This document shows positions 1 through 5,116 of a stretch of 5,715 bases of DNA, in pieces. Position 1 is the first letter of the stretch. Each line of letters begins with the position of its first letter. The position numbers and the translations under genes were made by a program. This DNA is from Pseudomonas sp. (GTDB taxonomy: Bacteria; Pseudomonadota; Gammaproteobacteria; Pseudomonadales; Pseudomonadaceae): positions 2,791-8,505 of the forward strand of contig DQAA01000585.1 in the NCBI GenBank assembly GCA_003523465.1, read 5' to 3'. The notes under the pieces were generated by a model. It was not told the origin of the DNA. It saw only the letters and a list, made by a program, of their open reading frames with translations, and searched no databases.

Positions 1-52
1 TTTGCCAGTTCCCACAGGGGCCGCGTCGTTTTCAAGCCTGTGAACTGTTACC

Positions 53-157
53 GCACCCAAGTGGTTCACCAGGCACTGTTACCAACCGTCACCCTGCCTG
101 ATCAGCCTCACGCACCAAAATGGACTCGCTGTGCGTTTTTACGCACCAAATTTGCGC
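53..157 (-). promoter_or_regulatory. Cluster of three NtrC-box-like sites, possibly serving a leftward gene outside the window
   Basis: Three 15-base stretches resemble the NtrC consensus GCACY-N4-TGGTGC. Bases 53-67 match 10 of 11 fixed positions when read on the plus strand. Bases 143-157 match 9 of 11 and bases 112-126 match 8 of 11 when read on the minus strand; both of these have a perfect TGGTGC half. The last two sites have centres 31 bases apart, close to three helical turns. Bases 3-7 read TGGCA on the minus strand and could be the start of a sigma-54 -24 element whose -12 part lies outside the window. NtrC activates sigma-54 promoters from roughly 100-150 bp upstream, so this geometry fits a leftward nitrogen-regulated promoter. 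The matches are seen directly; the function is inferred. There is no open reading frame in 1-170. Confidence 0.4.
131..146. repeat. Inverted repeat with 6-bp arms between two NtrC-like sites
   Basis: GTGCGT, four T bases, then ACGCAC form a perfect inverted repeat. It lies between the two closely spaced NtrC-like boxes and overlaps the start of the right one. It is downstream of the DUF2288 stop codon, so it could be a short transcript hairpin. It lacks a T tract after the stem in either direction, so a terminator is not supported. Confidence 0.35.
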
Positions 158-170
158 TCTCTGACGCCGA

Positions 171-467
171 TTACCGAACCTGAATCACGATGAACGGCTG
201 CACCACCACCGCCCATATCTCTGGCTCGCGGCTCTGCAGGTCGAGAGCCTGTTCTGCGCTGACCGGCCCGACAGTGCCAGCATCACGCCACTGTGCGAAG
301 GTTTCACTGCGATTCTCAGCCATTGCCTGTGCGACTTCGATCAGGTCCAGGGAGGGGTCGACCCAAATCAGGTCACCCTTTGCCCAAAAACGCTCCAGGG
401 CTTTCCACTCGATTACCGCCGTCTCGCCGAGCAATTTGGCATAGAGGGTGCTTGGTTCATCTGTCAT
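171..467 (-). CDS. DUF2288 family protein of unknown function
   Basis: This is a 98-residue soluble protein starting MTDEPSTLYAKLLGETA and ending in a hydrophobic strand (WAVVVQPFIVIQV) near the C-terminus. It shows no signal peptide, membrane segment or recognisable catalytic motif. Length and sequence fit the small DUF2288 family, found mainly in gammaproteobacteria and cyanobacteria; this assignment is from memory. I chose the ATG at 465-467 because GGTGG lies five bases before it and because family members begin close to this point. Extending to the TTG at 531-533 would place the start inside a candidate promoter. The gene is divergent from braC with 364 bases between them. Its function is unknown, and nothing in the sequence links it directly to amino acid transport. 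No terminator is visible after its TAA stop. Confidence 0.85.
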   Translation of the reverse strand: MTDEPSTLYAKLLGETAVIEWKALERFWAKGDLIWVDPSLDLIEVAQAMAENRSETFAQWRDAGTVGPVSAEQALDLQSREPEIWAVVVQPFIVIQVR

Positions 468-504
468 GGGTTCCACCAAAAATATTCCGGCTTTCAAAAA
501 GGCC

Positions 505-533
505 GTTATTTTTGCAGAAAAACCCAGTTTCAA
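505..533 (-). promoter_or_regulatory. Candidate sigma-70 promoter of the DUF2288 gene
   Basis: Read on the minus strand, TTGAAA (528-533, five of six matches to the -35 consensus) is followed by 17 bases and then AATAAC (505-510, four of six matches to the -10 consensus). Transcription would begin near 498 and give a leader of about 30 bases before the ATG at 467. The surrounding A/T-rich stretch supports promoter placement. Predicted from sequence only. Confidence 0.45.
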
Positions 534-661
534 ATAAGTAATTGGTCGACAGGTTCAGCAAAGCCAAACGTTTCCGGGAACTTCCGGATCAATAGAAGAC
601 GCTTTTTTGTAACTTTATGTCGATCAGGCGACACCCATGGTTTTTGCCTCGGCGGGCCTGC

Positions 662-691
662 TTTTCAAGCGATGAAGCAGCGCTCTACACT
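662..691 (+). promoter_or_regulatory. Weak candidate braC promoter overlapping a palindrome
   Basis: TTTTCA (662-667, four of six matches to the -35 consensus), an 18-base gap and TACACT (686-691, four of six matches to the -10 consensus) form a weak sigma-70 candidate. Transcription would start near 698, inside the 689-704 palindrome, leaving a braC leader of about 134 bases. Repressor operators often lie over the -10 element and start point, so the position is suggestive. The match is poor and the true start may be elsewhere in the intergenic region. Confidence 0.25.
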
Positions 692-704
692 GTACCGGTA
701 CAGT
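689..704. promoter_or_regulatory. Perfect 16-bp palindrome, candidate operator upstream of braC
   Basis: ACTGTACCGGTACAGT equals its own reverse complement over all 16 bases, with no spacer. That is typical of a binding site for a dimeric helix-turn-helix regulator. It lies 127 bases upstream of the braC start. It is not a LexA box, because the CTGT and ACAG halves are six rather than eight bases apart. I recall similar CTGTACnnGTACAG palindromes at GntR/MocR-type regulator sites, but this is an uncertain memory and the regulator is not identified here. Confidence 0.5.
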
Positions 705-748
705 TGCCAGGGCATTCACCGGGGATGAAACCGGAAAGCGGGCCGCGA

Positions 749-763
749 TACGGCGTAGCCGTA
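749..763 (+). other. Small hairpin in the braC leader
   Basis: TACGGC, the three-base loop GTA, and GCCGTA form a perfect 6-bp stem in the presumed braC leader. No T tract follows, so it is not an intrinsic terminator. It could affect leader stability or translation, or have no role. The pairing is seen directly; any function is inference. Confidence 0.35.
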
Positions 764-800
764 CTGGGTCTGTCGGGTCCTCTGCCCTGGCGCAAGGACG

Positions 801-831
801 ATAAAAATTACAACAGAATGAGTGGAGCACT
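801..831 (+). promoter_or_regulatory. braC ribosome binding site with A-rich upstream segment
   Basis: GGAG at 824-827 sits four bases before the ATG at 832 and serves as the Shine-Dalgarno site; the spacing is short. Just upstream is an A-rich stretch (801-818), including AAAAATTA and ACAACAGAA. This resembles the A-rich AAnAAnAA-type sites bound by Hfq with Crc in Pseudomonas, though each candidate has at least one mismatch. The ribosome binding site is well supported; Crc/Hfq control is speculative. Confidence 0.5.
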
Positions 832-1947
832 ATGAGTAAAGTTTCCAAGCTGTTCGCCGCGATGGTCCTGGCCGGCGTCGCCAGCCATTCCTTCGCTGCC
901 GATACCATCAAGATCGGCATCGCCGGCCCGAAAACCGGCCCGGTGACCCAATATGGTGACATGCAGTTCATCGGTGCCAAGCAAGCCATCAAGGACATCA
1001 ACGCCGCTGGCGGTGTCGACGGCAAGATGCTCGAAGCCAAGGAATACGACGACGCCTGCGACCCTAAACAGGCCGTGGCAGTCGCCAACAAAGTGGTCAA
1101 CGACGGCGTCAAGTTCGTCATCGGCCACCTCTGCTCCAGCTCCACCCAGCCTGCGTCCGACATCTACGAAGACGAAGGCGTGATCATGATCACCCCAGCC
1201 GCCACCAGCCCGGAAATCACCGCGCGCGGCTACAAGCTGATCTTCCGCACCATCGGCCTGGACAGCGCCCAGGGCCCTGCCGCCGGCAACTACATCGCCG
1301 ACCACGTCAAGCCGAAGGTCGTCGCTGTACTGCACGACAAGCAGCAATACGGTGAAGGCATCGCCACCGCGGTCAAGTCGACCCTGGAAGGCAAGGGCAC
1401 CAAGGTTGCCGTCTTCGAAGGCCTGAACGCCGGTGACAAGGACTTCTCGTCCATCATCCAGAAGCTCAAGCAGAACAACGTCGACTTCGTCTACTACGGC
1501 GGCTACCACCCAGAGCTGGGTCTGATCCTGCGCCAGGCACAGGAAAAAGGCCTGAACGCCAAGTTCATGGGTCCGGAAGGCGTCGGCAACGACTCCATCT
1601 CGCAGATCGCCCAGAACGCCTCCGAAGGCCTGCTGGTCACCCTGCCGAAGTCCTTCGACGCAGCGCCAGAGAACAAGAAGATCGTCGACGCCATCAAGGC
1701 CGACGGCAAGGACCCAAGCGGTCCGTTCGTGTTCCCGGCCTACTCGGCTGTCGAACTGATCGCCCAGGGCATCAAGAAAGCCGGCAGCGAAGATACCGAC
1801 AAAGTGGCCGCAGCCATCCACGCCGGTACCTTCAAGACCCCTACCGGTGAACTGTCCTACGACGAAAAAGGCGACCTGAAGGACTTCAAGTTCGTGGTCT
1901 ACGAATGGCATTTCGGCAAACCGAAAACCGAAGTTTCCCCTCAGTAA
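832..1947 (+). CDS. braC: Branched-chain amino acid ABC transporter, periplasmic binding protein BraC (LivJ-like)
   Basis: This 371-residue protein binds leucine, isoleucine and valine in the periplasm and hands them to the BraDEFG importer. An N-terminal signal peptide (residues 1-22, LFAAMVLAGVA core, likely cleavage after SFA) precedes a two-lobed type I periplasmic binding protein fold. Cys76 and Cys101 match the Cys53-Cys78 disulfide of E. coli LivJ. The pocket residues also line up with a constant offset of 23: Tyr41, Ser102, Ala123, Thr125, Tyr173, Tyr225 and Glu249. Tyr41 corresponds to LivJ Tyr18, where the leucine-specific LivK has Trp, which favours broad LIV specificity. Length matches P. 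aeruginosa BraC (373 as I recall). The ATG at 832 is chosen because it gives a complete signal peptide and has GGAG upstream. A strong terminator follows the gene, so it is probably expressed above the rest of the operon. Confidence 0.97.
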   Translation: MSKVSKLFAAMVLAGVASHSFAADTIKIGIAGPKTGPVTQYGDMQFIGAKQAIKDINAAGGVDGKMLEAKEYDDACDPKQAVAVANKVVNDGVKFVIGHLCSSSTQPASDIYEDEGVIMITPAATSPEITARGYKLIFRTIGLDSAQGPAAGNYIADHVKPKVVAVLHDKQQYGEGIATAVKSTLEGKGTKVAVFEGLNAGDKDFSSIIQKLKQNNVDFVYYGGYHPELGLILRQAQEKGLNAKFMGPEGVGNDSISQIAQNASEGLLVTLPKSFDAAPENKKIVDAIKADGKDPSGPFVFPAYSAVELIAQGIKKAGSEDTDKVAAAIHAGTFKTPTGELSYDEKGDLKDFKFVVYEWHFGKPKTEVSPQ

Positions 1948-1968
1948 CACCGTCTGATACATGACCGA

Positions 1969-2001
1969 AAAGCCCACTGTGCGAGCAGTGGGCTTTGTTT
2001 T
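1969..2001 (+). terminator. Intrinsic terminator between braC and braD
   Basis: AAAGCCCACTG (1969-1979) pairs perfectly with CAGTGGGCTTT (1986-1996) around the six-base loop TGCGAG. GTTTT follows. The 11-bp stem starts 21 bases after the braC stop codon. Because the downstream genes appear to have no strong promoter of their own, this is probably a partial terminator that lets some transcription through and lowers permease and ATPase mRNA relative to braC. Confidence 0.85.
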
Positions 2002-2175
2002 ACGAGGTTCATGGACCTGTTTCCCGCGATCCGGGATCGGGTTCACCTGAAAATCTTAAAACCGTCACCAGCGGTTCCCTGGCAACGCATGCGCCGAGGT
2101 GGCCCAAGACCACCAGGCCGTGCCGGGTACAAGCCCGCCAGCGAAATGCATATTCAGGTTTTTAGGAGCGCTGTA
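2002..2175 (+). other. Structured spacer and leader upstream of braD
   Basis: This non-coding stretch lies between the terminator and braD. Three short potential hairpins follow one another: CGATC/GATCG arms within 2027-2039, AACCG/CGGTT at 2060-2076 and GGTGG/CCACC at 2098-2114. I found no convincing sigma-70 promoter. The frame is open upstream of braD from an ATG at 2011, but that segment is rich in Arg and Pro, has no ribosome binding site, and begins only ten bases after the terminator. The role of the structures is unknown. Confidence 0.4.
2164..2168 (+). promoter_or_regulatory. Ribosome binding site that fixes the braD start
   Basis: AGGAG is seven bases upstream of the ATG at 2176. 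It is the best Shine-Dalgarno match in the region and supports the start at 2176 over the in-frame ATG codons at 2011, 2089 and 2146. Confidence 0.85.
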
Positions 2176-3099
2176 ATGCCTGAGATCTATCACTTCTTCC
2201 AACAGCTGGTTAATGGCCTGACCATTGGCAGCACCTATGCCTTGATAGCCATTGGCTACACAATGGTTTACGGCATCATTGGAATGATCAACTTCGCCCA
2301 CGGCGAGGTGTACATGATTGGTTCCTACGTGGCCTTCATCGTCCTTGCCGGACTGGCCATGATGGGTATCCACTCGCTGCCGCTGCTGATGACCGCCGCG
2401 TTCATCGCGACGATCGTCGTTACCAGTGCCTACGGCTACAGTATCGAACGGGTCGCCTACCGGCCGTTGCGTAACAGCAACCGCCTGATCCCGCTGATTT
2501 CCGCTATCGGCATGTCGATTTTCCTGCAGAACTCCGTCCTGCTTTCCCAGGATTCCAAGGACAAGTCCATTCCCAACCTGATCCCGGGGAGCATCTCCTT
2601 CGGTCCGGGTGGTGCGGAAGAAGTCCTGATCTCCTACATGCAGATCCTGGTCTTCGTGGTCACCCTGATCGCCATGACCGGTCTCACCCTGTTCATCTCC
2701 CGCTCGCGTCTGGGCCGGGCCTGCCGGGCCTGCGCCGAAGACATCAAGATGGCCAACCTGCTGGGGATCAACACCAACAACATCATCGCCCTGACCTTCG
2801 TCATCGGTGCCGCCCTGGCGGCCGTTGCGGCGGTGCTGCTGAGCATGCAGTACGGCGTGATCAACCCCAACGCCGGCTTCCTGGTGGGCCTGAAAGCCTT
2901 CACCGCAGCGGTTCTCGGCGGCATCGGCAGCATTCCGGGCGCCATGCTCGGCGGCCTGGTGCTGGGTGTGTCCGAAGCCTTCGGCGCTGACATCTTCGGC
3001 GACCAGTACAAGGACGTCGTTGCGTTCGGCCTGCTGGTACTCGTCCTGTTGTTCCGTCCGACCGGCATCCTCGGCCGTCCGGAGGTTGAGAAAGTATGA
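2176..3099 (+). CDS. braD: Branched-chain amino acid ABC transporter permease BraD (LivH)
   Basis: This 307-residue inner-membrane protein is one of the two channel subunits of the LIV importer. It begins [19 protein letters not shown], followed by hydrophobic segments near residues 14-36, 46-66, 68-88, 104-123, 153-175, about 200-225, 230-265 and 283-298. Hallmarks of LivH are the NFAHGE motif at residues 39-44 and the cytoplasmic coupling-loop region at residues 181-198 ([18 protein letters not shown]), which contacts an ATPase subunit. Length equals the usual LivH/BraD size. The first 50 codons use more A/T-ending and rarer codons (TTG, ATA, ACA, GGA) than the rest. The stop codon overlaps the braE start in an ATGA junction, indicating translational coupling. 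Transcription probably comes from read-through of the terminator after braC. Confidence 0.96.
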   Translation: MPEIYHFFQQLVNGLTIGSTYALIAIGYTMVYGIIGMINFAHGEVYMIGSYVAFIVLAGLAMMGIHSLPLLMTAAFIATIVVTSAYGYSIERVAYRPLRNSNRLIPLISAIGMSIFLQNSVLLSQDSKDKSIPNLIPGSISFGPGGAEEVLISYMQILVFVVTLIAMTGLTLFISRSRLGRACRACAEDIKMANLLGINTNNIIALTFVIGAALAAVAAVLLSMQYGVINPNAGFLVGLKAFTAAVLGGIGSIPGAMLGGLVLGVSEAFGADIFGDQYKDVVAFGLLVLVLLFRPTGILGRPEVEKV

Positions 3100-4352
3100 A
3101 CAGACACCTCAAATCGGCGTTCTTCAGCGCCTTGCTGGTCTGGGCCGTGGCATTCCCGGTACTTGGCCTGAAACTCAGCATCGTCGGCATCAACCTCGAA
3201 GTTCACGGCCAGGGTCCCTTCACCCTCGGTGTGATCGCCCTGTGTTCGGTGCTGATGTTCCTGCGCGTGCTGCTGGACAAGCAATGGAGCGCAATGATGC
3301 GCTCGCGCCGGGACGGTCCGCTGATCCCCCCCAAGGTCAGCAACTACCTGACCCTGCCGAAAACCCAGCGCTACATCATCCTGGGCCTTATCGTCGTCGC
3401 CCTGATCTGGCCGTTCTTCGGCTCCCGCGGCGCGGTCGACATCGCCACCCTGATCCTGATCTACGTCCTGCTCGGCCTGGGCCTGAACATCGTGGTCGGT
3501 CTGGCCGGCCTGCTCGACCTTGGCTACGTCGGCTTCTACGCCGTGGGTGCCTACAGCTACGCGCTGCTTTCGCACTACTTCGGCCTGAGCTTCTGGATCT
3601 GCCTGCCGATCGCCGGCCTGATGGCGGCCACCTTCGGCTTCCTGCTGGGCTTCCCGGTCCTGCGGCTGCGGGGTGACTACCTGGCCATCGTGACCCTCGG
3701 CTTCGGTGAAATCATCCGTCTGTTCCTGCGTAACCTGACCGATATCACCGGTGGCCCGAACGGCATCAGCAACATCGAGAAGCCGACCTTCTTCGGCCTG
3801 ACCTTCGAACGCAAGGCCGCCGAAGGGATGCAGACCTTCCACGAGTTCTTCGGGCTGCAATACAACTCGATCAACAAGGTGATCTTCCTCTACCTGGTGG
3901 CACTGCTCCTGGCCCTGCTGGCGCTGTTCGTCATCAACCGCCTGCTGCGCATGCCGATCGGGCGTGCCTGGGAAGCGCTGCGTGAAGACGAGATCGCCTG
4001 CCGTGCGCTGGGCCTGAACCCTACCGTGATCAAGCTTTCGGCGTTCACCCTGGGTGCCTGCTTCGCCGGTTTCGCCGGCAGCTTCTTCGCCGCTCGCCAG
4101 GGTCTGGTGACGCCGGAGTCCTTCACCTTCATCGAATCGGCGATCATCCTCGCCATCGTGGTCCTCGGCGGCATGGGCTCTCAGCTGGGCGTGATTCTCG
4201 CGGCCATCGTGATGATCCTGCTGCCCGAGCTGATGCGTGACTTCAGCGAGTACCGCATGCTGATGTTCGGCGCCATGATGGTATTGATGATGATCTGGCG
4301 TCCGCAGGGCCTGCTGCCTATGCAACGTCCACATATGGAGCTGCGTCGATGA
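3096..4352 (+). CDS. braE: Branched-chain amino acid ABC transporter permease BraE (LivM)
   Basis: This 418-residue inner-membrane protein is the second channel subunit, partner of BraD. The first 90 or so residues hold two hydrophobic segments and a basic linker, matching the N-terminal extension (DUF3382) typical of gammaproteobacterial LivM. The conserved permease core follows, with membrane segments from about residue 94. The LivM hallmark, from Gly135 through Asp141 to Tyr153 ([17 protein letters not shown]), is intact. The coupling loop for the ATPase is at residues 289-308 ([20 protein letters not shown]). Length fits BraE of P. aeruginosa (417 as I recall). The ATG at 3096 overlaps the braD stop, and GGAGG at 3081-3085 lies ten bases upstream inside braD. 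Its own stop overlaps the braF start in the same way. Confidence 0.96.
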   Translation: MNRHLKSAFFSALLVWAVAFPVLGLKLSIVGINLEVHGQGPFTLGVIALCSVLMFLRVLLDKQWSAMMRSRRDGPLIPPKVSNYLTLPKTQRYIILGLIVVALIWPFFGSRGAVDIATLILIYVLLGLGLNIVVGLAGLLDLGYVGFYAVGAYSYALLSHYFGLSFWICLPIAGLMAATFGFLLGFPVLRLRGDYLAIVTLGFGEIIRLFLRNLTDITGGPNGISNIEKPTFFGLTFERKAAEGMQTFHEFFGLQYNSINKVIFLYLVALLLALLALFVINRLLRMPIGRAWEALREDEIACRALGLNPTVIKLSAFTLGACFAGFAGSFFAARQGLVTPESFTFIESAIILAIVVLGGMGSQLGVILAAIVMILLPELMRDFSEYRMLMFGAMMVLMMIWRPQGLLPMQRPHMELRR

Positions 4353-5116
4353 GCCGCGAAATTCTGCAAGTCAGCGGCCTGAGCATGCGCTTCGGCGGCT
4401 TGTTGGCGGTCAACGGCGTTGGCCTGACCGTCAAGGAAAAGCAGGTGGTTGCCCTGATCGGCCCGAACGGCGCCGGCAAGACCACCGTCTTCAACTGCCT
4501 GACCGGTTTCTACAAGCCCAGCGGCGGCGCCATCCTCCTCGATGGCCAGCCGATCCAGGGCCTGGCCGGGCACCAGATCGCCCGCAAGGGCGTGGTGCGG
4601 ACCTTCCAGAACGTGCGCCTGTTCAAGGAAATGACCGCGCTGGAAAACCTCCTGATCGCCCAGCATCGCCACCTCAACACCAACTTCTTCGCTGGTCTGT
4701 TCAAGACTCCGGGCTTCCGCCGCAGCGAAAAAGAGGCCATGGAACGTGCGCAGTACTGGCTGGAGAAGGTCAACCTGACCGAGTTCGCCAACCGTACCGC
4801 CGGCACCCTGGCCTATGGTCAGCAACGTCGCCTGGAAATCGCCCGCTGCATGATGACGCAACCGCGGATCATCATGCTCGACGAGCCGGCGGCCGGCCTC
4901 AACCCCAAGGAAACCGAGGACCTCAAGGCCCTGATCGGCTACCTGCGCGAGTCGCACAACGTCACCGTGCTGCTGATCGAACACGACATGAAACTGGTCA
5001 TGAGCATTTCCGACCATATCGTCGTGATCAACCAGGGCACGCCCTTGGCCGACGGCACGCCGGAACAGATCCGCGACAACCCTGATGTGATCAAAGCCTA
5101 CCTGGGGGAAGCGTAA
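4349..5116 (+). CDS. braF: Branched-chain amino acid ABC transporter ATP-binding protein BraF (LivG)
   Basis: This 255-residue cytoplasmic ATPase powers the LIV importer together with BraG. Motifs in order are Walker A GPNGAGKT (residues 38-45), Q-loop Gln87 in RTFQNVRLF, signature LAYGQ (154-158, the usual LivG variant of LSGGQ), Walker B IIMLDEP (174-180, with catalytic Glu179) and switch His212 in LLIEHDM. All ATPase elements are therefore complete. The insertion around residues 107-125 and the GLNPKE D-loop region (183-188) are typical of LivG and separate it from LivF. The ATG at 4349 overlaps the braE stop, with GGAG at 4337-4340 eight bases upstream. The TAA stop is immediately followed by the braG ATG. 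Confidence 0.97.
   Translation: MSREILQVSGLSMRFGGLLAVNGVGLTVKEKQVVALIGPNGAGKTTVFNCLTGFYKPSGGAILLDGQPIQGLAGHQIARKGVVRTFQNVRLFKEMTALENLLIAQHRHLNTNFFAGLFKTPGFRRSEKEAMERAQYWLEKVNLTEFANRTAGTLAYGQQRRLEIARCMMTQPRIIMLDEPAAGLNPKETEDLKALIGYLRESHNVTVLLIEHDMKLVMSISDHIVVINQGTPLADGTPEQIRDNPDVIKAYLGEA

Larger units (their letters stand above)
468..831. other. Divergent intergenic region between the DUF2288 gene and braC
   Basis: These 364 bases contain no convincing gene. They must hold the promoters for both divergent genes and the braC leader. Visible elements are the minus-strand promoter candidate (505-533), two TTCCGG repeats 11 bases apart (572-577 and 583-588), the 16-bp palindrome (689-704), a small hairpin (749-763) and the A-rich start of the braC ribosome loading site (801-820). 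Open frames here, such as 617-835, use codons rare in the neighbouring genes and lack ribosome binding sites. Confidence 0.7.

Noticed and set aside
468..533. Upstream extension of the DUF2288 protein to a TTG at 533
   Set aside because: This TTG is part of the best -35 match, there is no ribosome site before it, and the ATG at 467 gives the usual family length.
190..541. Two plus-strand frames across the DUF2288 gene (190-444 and 293-541)
   Set aside because: They are antisense to the DUF2288 gene, Arg/Ser-rich, and lack ribosome sites or family resemblance.
689..704. LexA (SOS) box
   Set aside because: LexA needs CTGT-N8-ACAG; here the halves are six bases apart.
617..835. 72-codon frame upstream of braC taken as a gene
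   Set aside because: No ribosome binding site at 617, atypical codons and no recognisable product. Only the shorter leader-peptide idea is kept, as a low-interest finding.
808..2046. 412-codon minus-strand open frame opposite braC
   Set aside because: It is a shadow of braC. High G/C at third codon positions removes stop codons on the opposite strand. The product has no recognisable domain and no ribosome binding site.
2011..2175. N-terminal extension of BraD from ATG 2011
   Set aside because: The family starts at MPEIYHFF, with AGGAG seven bases before ATG 2176. The extension is Arg/Pro-rich and begins right after the terminator.
2966..3676. Plus-strand 236-codon frame overlapping braD and braE
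   Set aside because: Arg/Pro/Ala-rich out-of-frame translation of the permease genes.
2634..4334. 566-codon minus-strand open frame opposite braD and braE
   Set aside because: Its product is a His/Gln/Asp/Glu-rich low-complexity chain, typical of the antisense of hydrophobic membrane genes. The opposite strand encodes well-recognised permeases.
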